Positions 14,860-24,954 are shown, counted from the stretch's first letter. The stretch is 64,000 nt of DNA from Bradyrhizobium sp. Ec3.3 (GCF_000472925.1 NZ_AXAS01000021.1:1-64000); one strand, 5' to 3'. The notes: generated by a model not told the origin, from the letters alone. Numbers and translations are program-made.

Positions 14860-16425
14860 ATGGTCGATCTCTTTCACAATCTGGGCCTCGGCTTCGGCGT
14901 CGTGTTCCAAGTCAGCTGGTGGTCACCCTGGTGGCTCTTCGGCCTGTCGCTTCCGATCTCGATCAATATCCTGATGTGCCTGATCGGGGCCCTCGTCGGC
15001 ACGCTGGTCGGCGTGCTGCCGGGCATCGGCACGGTTGCAACGGTTGCGATGCTGCTGCCGATCACGTTCGGGCTGCCGCCGGTCGGCGCGCTGATCATGC
15101 TCGCCGGCATCTATTACGGCGCCCAATATGGCGGCTCGACCACCTCGATCCTGGTCAATATCCCCGGTGAAGCGACCTCCGTCGTCACGGCCATCGACGG
15201 CCATCAGATGGCCAAGCAGGGCCGTGCCGGTCCGGCGCTGGCGATTGCGGCGATCGGCTCGTTCTTCGCCGGCTGCGTGGCGACCGTCCTGATCGCCGTT
15301 CTCGGCGCGCCGCTCACAAAACTCGCGCTGGCGTTCGGTCCGGCCGAATACTTCTCGCTGATGGTGCTCGGCCTGATCTTCGCAGTGGTGCTGGCGAAAG
15401 GTTCGGTGCTCAAGGCGATTGCCATGATCGTGTTCGGCCTTTTGCTGTCGATGGTCGGCTCCGACATCGAGACCGGTGCCTCGCGCATGGCCTTCAACAT
15501 CCCCGAACTCGCCGACGGCCTCGGCTTTGCGACGGTGGCGATGGGCGTGTTCGGCTTTGCCGAGATCATCCGCAACCTCGACGCCGGCGCGGAGATGAAC
15601 CGCGATCTCGTGCAGCAGAAGATCACGGGCTTGATGCCGACCAGGAAAGACCTGATCGACTCGGCGCCCGCGATCGGACGCGGCACCATCCTCGGATCGA
15701 TCCTCGGCATCCTCCCCGGTGGCGGCGCGGTCATCGCGTCCTTCGCCGCCTATACGCTGGAGAAGAAGATTGCGAGGAATCCGTCGCGGTTCGGCCGCGG
15801 CGCGATCGAAGGCGTGGCTTCGCCGGAGAGCGCCAACAACGCTGCGGCGCAGACGTCCTTCATCCCGCTGCTCACGCTCGGCATCCCGCCGAACGCGGTG
15901 ATGGCGCTGATGGTCGGCGCGATGACCATTCACGGCATCGTGCCGGGCCCGCAGGTGATGCAGAAGCAGCCGGACCTCGTCTGGGGCATGATCGCCTCGA
16001 TGTGGATCGGCAACCTCATGCTGATCATCATCAACCTGCCGCTGGTCGGCATCTGGGTGCGCCTGTTGCGCGTGCCCTACCGGCTGATGTTCCCCTCGAT
16101 CGTGATCTTCTGCGCGATCGGCATCTACTCGGTGAACAACGCGCCGGTCGACGTCATTCTCGCAGGCGTGTTTGGCCTCGTCGGCTACTGGCTGATCAAG
16201 CACGATTTCGAGCCGGCACCGCTGCTGCTCGGCATGGTGCTCGGACCGCTGATGGAGGAGAACCTGCGCCGCGCGCTGCTGATCTCGCGCGGCGACTGGA
16301 GCGTGTTCGTGACGCGTCCGCTCTCCGCCGTGCTGCTCGCGATCGCAGCCGCCCTCCTGGTGCTCACGGTTCTGCCGGTGCTGCGCGCCAAGCGCGACGA
16401 GGTGTTCACGGAATCGGAGAATTGA
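14860..16425 (+). CDS. tctA: tripartite tricarboxylate transporter, TctA large permease subunit
   Basis: 521 residues. ATG 14860 is preferred over GTG 14857 because the purine-rich site is otherwise too close. About 12 membrane helices and the TctA hallmark loop motifs are present: GTLVGVLPGIGTVATVAMLLP near the N-terminus, YYGAQYGGSTTSILVNIPGE, and the mirrored ILGILPGGGAVIASFAAY with PESANNAAAQ. It imports a carboxylate with the help of a periplasmic binding protein. The substrate cannot be told from sequence. A hairpin terminator follows at 16471. Confidence 0.93.
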   Translation: MVDLFHNLGLGFGVVFQVSWWSPWWLFGLSLPISINILMCLIGALVGTLVGVLPGIGTVATVAMLLPITFGLPPVGALIMLAGIYYGAQYGGSTTSILVNIPGEATSVVTAIDGHQMAKQGRAGPALAIAAIGSFFAGCVATVLIAVLGAPLTKLALAFGPAEYFSLMVLGLIFAVVLAKGSVLKAIAMIVFGLLLSMVGSDIETGASRMAFNIPELADGLGFATVAMGVFGFAEIIRNLDAGAEMNRDLVQQKITGLMPTRKDLIDSAPAIGRGTILGSILGILPGGGAVIASFAAYTLEKKIARNPSRFGRGAIEGVASPESANNAAAQTSFIPLLTLGIPPNAVMALMVGAMTIHGIVPGPQVMQKQPDLVWGMIASMWIGNLMLIIINLPLVGIWVRLLRVPYRLMFPSIVIFCAIGIYSVNNAPVDVILAGVFGLVGYWLIKHDFEPAPLLLGMVLGPLMEENLRRALLISRGDWSVFVTRPLSAVLLAIAAALLVLTVLPVLRAKRDEVFTESEN

Positions 16426-16470
16426 GGCCGGCGTTTGCCCACTTGGCCAGTATTATCAAGAGGGTAGGGC

Positions 16471-16500
16471 AGGGGCGGGACGCAAGTTCCGCCCCTTGTC
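16471..16500 (+). terminator. intrinsic terminator after tctA
   Basis: AGGGGCGG and CCGCCCCTT pair across a GACGCAAGTT loop and are followed by a T-rich TTGTCGTTT stretch. The site is 46 bases past the tctA stop and ahead of thyA. Confidence 0.7.
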
Positions 16501-16622
16501 GTTTGCCGGCGGAACGCTCACTTTTCCGGGTATAATCTGTGCGAAGCAGCGAATCGCTGCTGTCGAAGCACGGGACCGGCCGCTAAGTTCGCCGTCCCCC
16601 AAAAGGCCCATAGCGCACGCAA

Positions 16623-17417
16623 ATGCACCAGTATCAGGACCTGCTCGAGCGGATTCTTTCGGACGGCGCCGAGAAGCGCGACCGGACCGGCACCGGCACA
16701 CTGTCGGTGTTCGGCCATCAGATGCGCTTCAACCTTGCGGCCGGCTTTCCTATGCTGACCACCAAGCGGTTGCCGCTGAAGGCGATCGTGCACGAGCTGC
16801 TGTGGTTCCTCAAAGGCGACACCAACATCAAATATCTGCGCGACAACGGCGTCACCATCTGGGACGAATGGGCTGACGCCAATGGCGATCTCGGGCCGGT
16901 CTACGGCCATCAATGGCGCTCCTGGCCTACGGCCGACGGGCGCAGCATCGACCAGATCGCCAATGTCGTCGAGATGATCAAGAAAAACCCGGATTCGCGC
17001 CGGCTGATCGTCACCGCCTGGAATCCGGCTGACGTCGAGAAGATGGCGCTGCCGCCCTGCCACCTGCTGTTCCAGTTCTATGTCGCGAACGGCAAACTGT
17101 CGTGCCAGCTCTATCAGCGCTCGGCTGACGTCTTCCTCGGCGTCCCCTTCAACATCGCCTCCTACGCGCTGCTCACGATGATGGTCGCGCAGGTCACGGG
17201 CTTGAAGCCCGGCGACTTCGTGCACTCGCTCGGCGACACGCATCTCTACTCCAATCATCTGGAGCAGGCGCGGCTGCAACTGACGCGGACGCCACGTCCA
17301 CTGCCGGTGATGCGGATCAATCCGGACGTGAAGGATATCTTCTACTTCCGCTTTGAGGATTTCGAGCTCGTCGGCTACGACCCGCATCCGCATATCAAGG
17401 CGGAAGTCGCGGTATAA
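16623..17417 (+). CDS. thyA: thymidylate synthase
   Basis: 264 residues, the exact length of the E. coli enzyme. Converts dUMP and methylenetetrahydrofolate to dTMP and dihydrofolate in the cytoplasm. Catalytic Cys146 is seen in MALPPCHLLFQF. The RTGTGT dUMP-phosphate loop (residues 21-26) and the SRRLIVTAWNP arginine pair (126-127) are intact. It starts the unit thyA-GNAT-folA. folA regenerates the tetrahydrofolate that thyA oxidises, so the pair is functionally linked. Confidence 0.97.
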   Translation: MHQYQDLLERILSDGAEKRDRTGTGTLSVFGHQMRFNLAAGFPMLTTKRLPLKAIVHELLWFLKGDTNIKYLRDNGVTIWDEWADANGDLGPVYGHQWRSWPTADGRSIDQIANVVEMIKKNPDSRRLIVTAWNPADVEKMALPPCHLLFQFYVANGKLSCQLYQRSADVFLGVPFNIASYALLTMMVAQVTGLKPGDFVHSLGDTHLYSNHLEQARLQLTRTPRPLPVMRINPDVKDIFYFRFEDFELVGYDPHPHIKAEVAV

Positions 17418-17903
17418 ATGTCGCTCAACATCCGCCGCGCGCGCCCGGGCGAGGCCGGGCTCGTTCTCTCCTTCATCCGCGAACTCGCCGAGTACGAGAA
17501 GCTCACGCACGAGGTCGAAGCGACGGAAGCGATGATTGCGGAGGCGCTGTTCGGCGCGAATCCTCGGCTCTATTGCGCACTCACCGAATGGAACGGCGAG
17601 GCGGTCGGCTTCGCTGCGTGGTTTACAAATTTCTCCACCTTCAGCGGCCGCCACGGCATCTATCTCGAGGATCTCTATGTGCGGCCCTCGCATCGCGGCA
17701 AGGGCATCGGCAAGGCACTGCTCAACTATCTTGCGAAGGAATGCGTCGACAACGGCTGGTCACGGCTGCAATGGGCAGTGCTGGACTGGAACGCGCCGTC
17801 GATCGCGTTCTACAAGTCCCTTGGCGCCGTCATGATGGATGACTGGACGCTGTGCCGCGTCACCGGTGATGCATTGACGCGGCTTGCGGGGAGGGCGCGC
17901 TGA
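17418..17903 (+). CDS. GNAT N-acetyltransferase (SAT1-like)
   Basis: 161 residues starting directly after the thyA stop codon. GNAT motif A is clear (LEDLYVRPSHRGKGIGKALL, acetyl-CoA pyrophosphate loop R/Q-x-x-G-x-G/A), followed by LDWNAPSIAFYKSLGA of motif B. The sequence resembles spermidine/spermine or diamine acetyltransferases (EYEKLTHEVEAT N-terminal pattern), but the substrate is not certain. It overlaps folA by one base, so it is embedded in the thyA-folA unit as in many Rhizobiales. Confidence 0.85.
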   Translation: MSLNIRRARPGEAGLVLSFIRELAEYEKLTHEVEATEAMIAEALFGANPRLYCALTEWNGEAVGFAAWFTNFSTFSGRHGIYLEDLYVRPSHRGKGIGKALLNYLAKECVDNGWSRLQWAVLDWNAPSIAFYKSLGAVMMDDWTLCRVTGDALTRLAGRAR

Positions 17904-18412
17904 TGGAGATCGTCTTCATCGTCGCCATCGCGGAGAACGGCGTCATCGGCGCGGGCAACGCGATTCCATGGCGGCTGAAATCCGACATGCAGCGCTTCAA
18001 GGCGCTCACCATCGGCAAGCCCGTGGTGATGGGCCGCAAGACCTTCGAGTCGCTGCCCCGGCCGCTGCCGGGCCGCACCAACATCGTCATCACCCGCGAT
18101 GCGAGCTTCCGTGCGGCTGGCGCCGTCGTGACCACGTCCTCGGCTGATGCCTATGCGATCGCGCGCGGCGATGCCCTGCGGCGCTCGGTCGCCGAGATCG
18201 CCGTGATCGGCGGCGCCGAGATCTACCGGCAATGGCTCGATCGCGCCGACCGGCTCGAAGTCACCGAGGTGCACGCGCGGCCCGAGGGCGACACTGTTTT
18301 TGAGATCAGCAACGTAGATTGGGAGGAGGTCGCGCGCGTCCGTCATCCGGCGGCAGGCGACGACAGCGCCGACTTCTCCTATGTGACATATCGTCGGCGG
18401 CAGCAACATTAA
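17903..18412 (+). CDS. folA: dihydrofolate reductase
   Basis: 169 residues. Reduces dihydrofolate with NADPH, completing the thymidylate cycle with the upstream thyA. The N-terminal VAIAENGVIGAGNAIPWRLKSDM carries the Met20-type loop, and the catalytic acid is Asp28. VVMGRKTFESL and IAVIGGAEIY are the NADPH-binding motifs. Start ATG 17903 overlaps the end of the GNAT gene. Confidence 0.96.
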   Translation: MEIVFIVAIAENGVIGAGNAIPWRLKSDMQRFKALTIGKPVVMGRKTFESLPRPLPGRTNIVITRDASFRAAGAVVTTSSADAYAIARGDALRRSVAEIAVIGGAEIYRQWLDRADRLEVTEVHARPEGDTVFEISNVDWEEVARVRHPAAGDDSADFSYVTYRRRQQH

Positions 18413-18566
18413 CCGCTTTGACCAATGTTTACATTGACATTTCCCCAGCGCGGCATAGCTCGGAGGCGGTCAGGCGTGCGTTGTAAGGGGGCAAGGCGTC
18501 CCCTATAAAGCCGGACCGGACAAAGCGGGCGGGGGCAATTCCAGACCCTGCCGAGGAGACTGTCGA

Positions 18567-19706
18567 ATGCCGTGGAAGAATCAGGGCGGTGGCCCGTGGG
18601 GCTCGGGCTCGAAAGGGCCATGGGGCACAGGCCCGCAACCGGTCGGGCCGAGGCCGCCGGATCTGGAAGACCTTCTGCGACGCGGCCAGGACCGGCTCCA
18701 GCAGCTCCTGCCCGGCGGATATTTCAGCGGCATCGGCATCACCGTCATCGTGCTGTTCATCGTCGCGATCTGGCTCGCCTCCGGCTTCTTCCGTGTGCAG
18801 TCGGAAGAGCTCGGCGTCGTCCTGCGCTTCGGCAAGCATGTGCGCACCGTGCAGCCGGGCCTGAACTACCATCTGCCCTATCCGATCGAGACGGTGCTGC
18901 TGCCCAAGGCGCTGCGTGTCTCGACCATTTCCATCGGCATGACGCTGATCGACGATCCGTCACGGCGCGGCCGCACCATCCGCGACGTGCCGGAAGAGAG
19001 CCTGATGCTGACCGGCGACGAGAATATCGTCGACGTCGACTTCACCGTGCTCTGGCGTATCAAGCCCGACGGCGTCGGCGACTTCCTGTTCAACATCCAG
19101 AATCCCGAGGGTACCGTGAAGGCGGTCGCCGAAAGCGCGATGCGCGAGGTGATCGGCCGCTCGCAGATCCAGCCGATCCTGACCGGCGCCCGCAACACCA
19201 CCGAGCAGGGCGTGCAGGAACTGATGCAGAGGACGCTCGACGGTTACGGCTCCGGCATTCTGATCACCCAGGTGCAGATGCAGAAGGTCGACCCGCCGGC
19301 GCAGGTCATCGACGCCTTCCGCGACGTGCAGGCGGCGCGCGCCGACCTCGAGCGGTTGCAGAACGAGGCCCAGACCTATGCCAACCGTGTCGTGCCGGAA
19401 GCGCGCGGCCGTGCCGCGCAGATCCTCCAGGCCGCGGAAGGCTACAGTCAGCAGACGGTCGCCGACGCCAAGGGTCAGAGCGCGCGGTTTTTGAAAGTGT
19501 ACGAGGAATACAAGAAGGCGCCGGACGTGACGCGTGAACGGATCTATCTGGAGACGATGGAGCGCGTGCTCGGCGGCTCGGAAAAGCTCGTCTATGACGG
19601 CGCCGCGACGGGCCAAGGCGGTGTCGTGCCGTTCCTCCCGCTCAACGAGCTGACGCCGAAGCGGCCGCCGGCCACCTCCGGCCAGCAGAGCGGAGGCACC
19701 CGATGA
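18567..19706 (+). CDS. hflK: HflK, FtsH protease modulator
   Basis: 379 residues. A Gly/Pro/Trp-rich cytoplasmic N-terminus of about 60 residues is followed by one membrane helix (ITVIVLFIVAIWLASGFF) and a periplasmic SPFH/band 7 domain (VQSEELGVVLRFGKHVRTVQPGLNYHLPYPIE). A coiled-coil region (VQAARADLERLQNEAQTYANRVVPEARG) comes next. HflK and HflC form a cage around FtsH and regulate membrane-protein degradation. The gene overlaps hflC by four bases. TTGACA 16 bases ahead of TAGCTC at about 18433-18460 may be its promoter. Confidence 0.95.
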   Translation: MPWKNQGGGPWGSGSKGPWGTGPQPVGPRPPDLEDLLRRGQDRLQQLLPGGYFSGIGITVIVLFIVAIWLASGFFRVQSEELGVVLRFGKHVRTVQPGLNYHLPYPIETVLLPKALRVSTISIGMTLIDDPSRRGRTIRDVPEESLMLTGDENIVDVDFTVLWRIKPDGVGDFLFNIQNPEGTVKAVAESAMREVIGRSQIQPILTGARNTTEQGVQELMQRTLDGYGSGILITQVQMQKVDPPAQVIDAFRDVQAARADLERLQNEAQTYANRVVPEARGRAAQILQAAEGYSQQTVADAKGQSARFLKVYEEYKKAPDVTRERIYLETMERVLGGSEKLVYDGAATGQGGVVPFLPLNELTPKRPPATSGQQSGGTR

Positions 19707-20608
19707 GGTCTCCGGTTACAGGCATCGTCTCGCTGATCGTCCTCTTGCTCATCCTGATCGTGGCCTACAGCTCGGTCTTCACGGTGCAGCAGACCGAGCA
19801 GGCGCTCGTGGTCCGGCTCGGCGAACCCGTGAAGGTCGTCACCGAGCCCGGGCTGAACTTCAAGGCGCCGTTCATCGACAGTGTGATCAGCATCGACAAT
19901 CGTATCCTCGATCTGGAGAACCCGTCGCAGGAAGTGATCGCCTCCGACCAGAAGCGGCTCGTGGTCGATGCCTTTGCGCGCTACCGCATCAAGAACGCGC
20001 TGCGCTTCTATCAGAGCGTCGGCTCGATCCAGGCGGCCAACCTCCAGCTCACCACGCTGCTCAACGCGGCTCTGCGCCGCGTGCTCGGCGAGGTCACCTT
20101 CATCACGGTGGTGCGCGACGAGCGCGAGAAGCTGATGGGCCGCATCCGCGAGCAGCTCGACCGCGAGGCCGACGGCTACGGTATCTCGGTCGTTGACGTC
20201 CGGATTCGCCGCGCCGACCTGCCCGAGCAGAACAGCCAGGCGGTCTACGATCGGATGAAGACCGAGCGCCAGCGTGAAGCGGCCGAGTTCCGTGCGCAGG
20301 GCGGCCAGAAGGCGCAGGAAATCCGCGCCAAGGCTGACCGCGAGGCGACTGTGATCGAGGCAGAAGCCAGGTCGCAGGCCGAGCAGACGCGCGGCGCCGG
20401 TGAAGCGGAACGCACCCGGCTGCTCGCGGAAGCCTACGGCAAGGACCAGGACTTCTTCGCCTTCTTCCGTTCGATGTCGGCCTATGAGACCGGGCTGCGC
20501 TCGAGCGACACCCGCTATCTGCTGCGGCCGAACTCGGATTTCTTCCGGTACTTCGGTAGCCCAAGCGGCAAAGCGGGCGCCGAAGCGCAGGCGGCGCCGA
20601 AACAGTAA
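19703..20608 (+). CDS. hflC: HflC, FtsH protease modulator
   Basis: 301 residues: an N-terminal membrane anchor (GIVSLIVLLLILIVAYSSVF), then an SPFH domain (VQQTEQALVVRLGEP, RRVLGEVTFITVV) and a charged helical region (ERQREAAEFRAQGGQKAQEIRA) ending near FRSMSAYETGL, a conserved HflC segment. The Ala/Lys-rich C-terminal tail is variable. Start ATG overlaps the hflK stop (ATGA). Confidence 0.95.
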   Translation: MRSPVTGIVSLIVLLLILIVAYSSVFTVQQTEQALVVRLGEPVKVVTEPGLNFKAPFIDSVISIDNRILDLENPSQEVIASDQKRLVVDAFARYRIKNALRFYQSVGSIQAANLQLTTLLNAALRRVLGEVTFITVVRDEREKLMGRIREQLDREADGYGISVVDVRIRRADLPEQNSQAVYDRMKTERQREAAEFRAQGGQKAQEIRAKADREATVIEAEARSQAEQTRGAGEAERTRLLAEAYGKDQDFFAFFRSMSAYETGLRSSDTRYLLRPNSDFFRYFGSPSGKAGAEAQAAPKQ

Positions 20609-20618
20609 GACGATACAA

Positions 20619-20642
20619 GGGGCGGCGCCAAAGCCGCCCCTT
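20619..20642 (+). terminator. GC-rich hairpin after hflC
   Basis: GGGGCGGC and GCCGCCCC form a perfect eight-base stem with a GCCAAA loop followed by only two T residues. It lies 10 bases past the hflC stop. It may be a weak terminator or an mRNA-processing hairpin, since the DUF2065 gene follows closely on the same strand. Confidence 0.6.
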
Positions 20643-20680
20643 CGCGGAACAAGAACGGCACAAGGGGAGGTTCCAGTCCG

Positions 20681-20884
20681 ATGAGGTCCATAGCGTTTGC
20701 CGACTTCCTCATCGGCTTAGGCATCCTGTTTGTGCTGGAAGGCTTGATGTTCGCGGCAAGTCCCGCCTGGATGCGCAAGGCGATGAAGAGCGCGCTTGCA
20801 ACTCCCGATCACATCCTGCGCGCCGTGGGCATCTGCTCGGCCGTGGCTGGCCTGATCCTGATCTGGTGGATCCGGCACCACTGA
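20681..20884 (+). CDS. DUF2065 family membrane protein
   Basis: 67 residues with two membrane helices (FADFLIGLGILFVLEGLMFA and ILRAVGICSAVAGLILIWWI) joined by a basic loop containing PAWMRKAMK. This is the DUF2065 pattern. Members regularly sit between hflC and a periplasmic protease gene, exactly as here, suggesting a minor role in membrane protein quality control. It starts at ATG 20681 after AGGGGAGG. Confidence 0.88.
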   Translation: MRSIAFADFLIGLGILFVLEGLMFAASPAWMRKAMKSALATPDHILRAVGICSAVAGLILIWWIRHH

Positions 20885-21042
20885 GCCCGGCACCTGCAAG
20901 GCGAACGCTAAAGTGAAGCGAAGCCGCCGGTTTTTCGCCTTATTATCCGGGTCTTGAGGCCCGTTAACCTCCGTGCTTGCGCCGCCACCCCGTTCGAGCG
21001 CAGTCTGGAGAACGAATCCTTAATTCTCTTTCGGAGATCACA

Positions 21043-22557
21043 ATGACCGCTGCCACCATTGCCACGACCCGTTTGCGCCATTGCGTGCGACTTGGGCTGG
21101 CTGCGATCGCCATCAGCGCGTTCAGCGCGTTCGGTTCGCCGGCTTACGCGCGCGGACCGGAGGGCATCGCCGACGTCGCCGAAAAGGTGATCGACGCGGT
21201 CGTCAACATCTCGACCTCGCAGACCGTCGAAGCCAAGGGCGGCGGCACCAACACCATGCCGCAACTGCCGCCCGGCTCACCCTTCGAGGAGTTCTTCGAC
21301 GACTTCTTCAAGAACCGCCGCGGTCCCGGTGGCGGCAGCAAGGGTGGCGACAGGGGTGACAACGGTCCGCCGCGCAAGACCAACTCTCTGGGCTCCGGTT
21401 TCATCATCGACACCTCCGGTATCGTCGTGACCAATAATCACGTCATCGCGGATGCCGACGAGATCAACGTCATTCTCAACGACGGCACCAAGGTCAAGGC
21501 CGAGCTCGTCGGCGTCGACAAGAAGACCGACCTCGCCGTCTTGAAGTTCAAGCCGCCGAAGACGCTGGTCTCGGTGAAGTTCGGCGACTCCGACAAGCTG
21601 CGTCTCGGCGACTGGGTGGTCGCGATCGGCAATCCCTTCAGCCTCGGCGGCACGGTGACTGCCGGCATCGTCTCGGCCAAAAACCGCGACATCTCGTCGG
21701 GCCCGTATGACAGCTACATCCAGACCGACGCCGCCATCAACCGCGGCAATTCCGGCGGCCCGCTGTTCAACCTCGAAGGCGAGGTCATCGGCGTCAACAC
21801 TCTCATCATCTCGCCCTCCGGCGGCTCGATCGGCATCGGCTTCGCCGTGCCGTCGAAGACGGTAGCCGGCGTCGTCGACCAGCTTCGCCAGTTCGGCGAG
21901 CTGCGGCGCGGTTGGCTCGGCGTGCGCATTCAGAGCGTGACGGACGAGATCGCCGAAAGCCTCAACATCAAGCCGCCGCGCGGCGCGCTGGTCGCAGGTG
22001 TCGACGAGAAGGGCCCGGCCAAGCCCGCCGGCATCGAGCCTGGCGACGTCGTCGTCAAGTTCGACGGCAAGGACATCAAGGACCCGAAGGATCTCTCCCG
22101 CGTCGTCGCCGATACGGCGGTCGACAAGGAGGTCGACGTCGTCGTCATCCGCAAGGGTCAGGAGGAGACCAAGCGCGTCAAGCTCGGCCGCTTGCAGGAT
22201 CCCGACAAGGTCCAGGCCGCAGTGAAGACCGACGAGCCGGTGCCGGAGAAGCCGGTGACGCAGAAAGCGCTCGGCCTTGATCTGGCGACGCTGAACAAGG
22301 ACCTGCGCACGCGCTACAAGATCAAGGATACGGTCAAAGGCGTGGTCGTCACCAATGTCGACGCCAATTCGGATGCCGCCGACAAGCGGCTCTCGGCCGG
22401 CGACGTCATCGTCGAGGTGGCGCAGGAGGCTGTCTCCAGCGGCGCCGACGTCCAGAAGCGCATCGACCAGCTCAAGAAGGACGGCAAGAAGTCGGTACTG
22501 CTGCTCGTCTCCAACGGCGACGGCGAGCTGCGCTTCGTAGCGCTGAGCGTGCAGTAA
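21043..22557 (+). CDS. degP: Do/DegP-family periplasmic serine protease
   Basis: 504 residues from ATG 21043 after TTTCGGAG. A signal peptide ends near AYA (about residue 36). A Gly-rich loop is followed by the trypsin-like domain with catalytic His133 (NNHVIAD), Asp163 (KKTDLAVLK) and Ser237 (GNSGGP). Two PDZ domains follow (about 270-370 and 400-500). It degrades or refolds misfolded envelope proteins. Its position behind hflKC-DUF2065 groups it with membrane quality control. Whether degP, degQ or mucD is the best name cannot be decided here. Confidence 0.93.
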   Translation: MTAATIATTRLRHCVRLGLAAIAISAFSAFGSPAYARGPEGIADVAEKVIDAVVNISTSQTVEAKGGGTNTMPQLPPGSPFEEFFDDFFKNRRGPGGGSKGGDRGDNGPPRKTNSLGSGFIIDTSGIVVTNNHVIADADEINVILNDGTKVKAELVGVDKKTDLAVLKFKPPKTLVSVKFGDSDKLRLGDWVVAIGNPFSLGGTVTAGIVSAKNRDISSGPYDSYIQTDAAINRGNSGGPLFNLEGEVIGVNTLIISPSGGSIGIGFAVPSKTVAGVVDQLRQFGELRRGWLGVRIQSVTDEIAESLNIKPPRGALVAGVDEKGPAKPAGIEPGDVVVKFDGKDIKDPKDLSRVVADTAVDKEVDVVVIRKGQEETKRVKLGRLQDPDKVQAAVKTDEPVPEKPVTQKALGLDLATLNKDLRTRYKIKDTVKGVVVTNVDANSDAADKRLSAGDVIVEVAQEAVSSGADVQKRIDQLKKDGKKSVLLLVSNGDGELRFVALSVQ

Positions 22558-22582
22558 GGCACGCTCTCGGCCACACACTCAC

Positions 22583-22682
22583 TGTCATGCTCCGCGAAGG
22601 CGGGGCATCCAGTACGCCGTGGCCTCTCCGTGTACGTCGCTGTCTCTGGAATACTGGATCACCCGCATTCGCGGGTGATGAC
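22583..22682. repeat. dispersed palindromic repeat, copy A
   Basis: TGTCAT ... GGCATCCAGTACGCCG ... TACTGGATCACCCGC ... ATGAC forms a long imperfect hairpin. The copy at 27826-27925 shares ATCCAGTACGCCG, TACTGGAT and the CCCGC-TTCGCGGG end. It lies between the convergent degP and serB genes, where it may end both transcripts. Confidence 0.75.
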
Positions 22683-22695
22683 GTCGTAGGAGACG

Positions 22696-23601
<906 letters not shown>

Positions 23602-23612
23602 TTGAGGTTTTC

Positions 23613-24542
23613 GTGAGCGAGGGGCAAGTGAGCAAGGCCGTGCTTATCGCAGGCCCGACCGCCAGCGGCAAGTCGGCGCTCGCGCTCGAGCTTGCGCTGA
23701 ATGCCGGCGGCGTGGTGATCAATGCCGATTCCATGCAGGTCTATCGCGATCTGCGCGTCATCACGGCGCGCCCGACGCAGGAGGAGGAGGCGCAGGTCCC
23801 GCACCGTCTCTATGGCCATGTCGACGCGGCCGTGAATTTCTCCGCCGGCGCCTGGCTCGCGGATGCGGCGGCAGCGCTCGCCGAGGCCCGGGCGCAAGGC
23901 CGCCTGCCGATCTTCATCGGCGGCACCGGGCTCTATTTCAAGGCGCTGACGAGGGGCCTCTCGACGGTGCCGCCGATCCCGCCCGAGGTGCGCGACAGCG
24001 TGCGTGCGCGGCTCGAGCAGGGCGGCGTCGAGGCGCTGCATGCGGAACTCGCTGCCCGCGATCCGGCCGCCGCCGGGCGGCTGAATGTGCGCGACCGCAC
24101 CCGCATCGCACGCGCGCTCGAAGTGGTCGAGGCGACCGGACGCTCGCTGCTCGACTGGCATCGCGAGGGCCAGCCGCCGCTGTTGCCGAAAGACAGTTTC
24201 AGCGCGCTGTTTCTCGCTCCCGAGCGCGATGAGCTTTACGCCCGCATCGATGCCCGCTTCGACGCCATGCTTGGGGCCGGCGCTCTCAAGGAGGTCGAGC
24301 AGCTCGCCGCGCGCGATCTCGATCCGCTGCTGCCGGCGATGAAGGCCCACGGCGTGCCTACGCTGATCCGGCACCTCCGTGGCGAGATCAGCCTGGACGA
24401 GGCGGCGGCGATCGGCCAAGCCGACACCCGCCATTACGCCAAACGCCAGTTCACCTGGTTCCGGCACCAATTGCCCGAGTTCGAATGGGTGAAGCCCGAG
24501 GAGGCGAGGGGGTGGCTGGCTGCTGCCGTGAGGGCGGGGTGA
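23613..24542 (+). CDS. miaA: tRNA dimethylallyltransferase
   Basis: 309 residues from GTG 23613; GTG 23631 is an alternative. Adds the dimethylallyl group to A37 of tRNAs reading UNN codons. The P-loop GPTASGKS is at residues 14-21, followed by NADSMQVYRDL (catalytic Asp) and the IGGTGLYFKAL and RHYAKRQFTWFR signatures near the end. Length is typical. Confidence 0.96.
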   Translation: MSEGQVSKAVLIAGPTASGKSALALELALNAGGVVINADSMQVYRDLRVITARPTQEEEAQVPHRLYGHVDAAVNFSAGAWLADAAAALAEARAQGRLPIFIGGTGLYFKALTRGLSTVPPIPPEVRDSVRARLEQGGVEALHAELAARDPAAAGRLNVRDRTRIARALEVVEATGRSLLDWHREGQPPLLPKDSFSALFLAPERDELYARIDARFDAMLGAGALKEVEQLAARDLDPLLPAMKAHGVPTLIRHLRGEISLDEAAAIGQADTRHYAKRQFTWFRHQLPEFEWVKPEEARGWLAAAVRAG

Positions 24543-24557
24543 GGCGTCTCGCTCAGC

Positions 24558-24709
24558 CGTCGTTCCGGGGCGCGCGCAGCGCGAGCCCGAAACCCATAAC
24601 CCCAATCGGGCGAGTGGCGATGATTGCCGGCCATCGCTTCGCGTCAAATCACGGCCTGGGGTTATGGATTTCGGGCTCGCTCGCCTTGCGCGAGCGCCCC
24701 GGAATGACG
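24558..24709. repeat. long dispersed inverted repeat
   Basis: CGTCGTTCCGGGGCGC on the left is mirrored by GCGCCCCGGAATGACG on the right. Inner arms CGAGCCCGAAACCCATAACCCC and GGGGTTATGGATTTCGGGCTCG pair as well, giving a near-continuous hairpin over about 150 bases. It is a Bradyrhizobium-type intergenic palindrome between miaA and the ilv promoter, and a likely insulator or terminator. Confidence 0.8.
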
Positions 24710-24800
24710 AGCTTTTGCGCTTCCGCCATAAATTCTCTCTCGCCGAACCGCCGGAACGCCGCTACACTTCTCGAAATCGCGCGAAAATGGCCGCATTGCC

Positions 24801-24828
24801 TTGACATCCGGGCTTTGGCCGCTATGGT
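24801..24828 (+). promoter_or_regulatory. sigma70-type promoter of the ilv operon
   Basis: TTGACA (24801-24806), 16-base spacer, TATGGT (24823-24828). Transcription would start near 24835, about 26 bases ahead of the leader-peptide ATG. The -35 element is a perfect consensus match. Confidence 0.65.
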
Positions 24829-24860
24829 TCGCGCAACCTTTGGGAAGCCGGGCCGACCTC

Positions 24861-24926
24861 ATGCGTAACATTATTACCAAACTCCTTATCGTCGTCGTAC
24901 CCAGGCGCATCGCCGGGGATGGCTAG
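24861..24926 (+). CDS. ilv attenuation leader peptide
   Basis: A 21-codon frame reads MRNIITKLLIVVVPRRIAGDG then TAG. Nine of its first 17 codons are Ile, Leu or Val (II, LLIVVV, I). Such a frame between a promoter and a terminator ahead of acetolactate synthase is the signature of ribosome-mediated attenuation. It has no other recognisable role. A hairpin (GGATGGC/GCCATCC, 24917-24935) overlaps its stop codon. Confidence 0.85.
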   Translation: MRNIITKLLIVVVPRRIAGDG

Positions 24927-24954
24927 CGGCCATCCAAAACCGAGCGGTGCGCAT

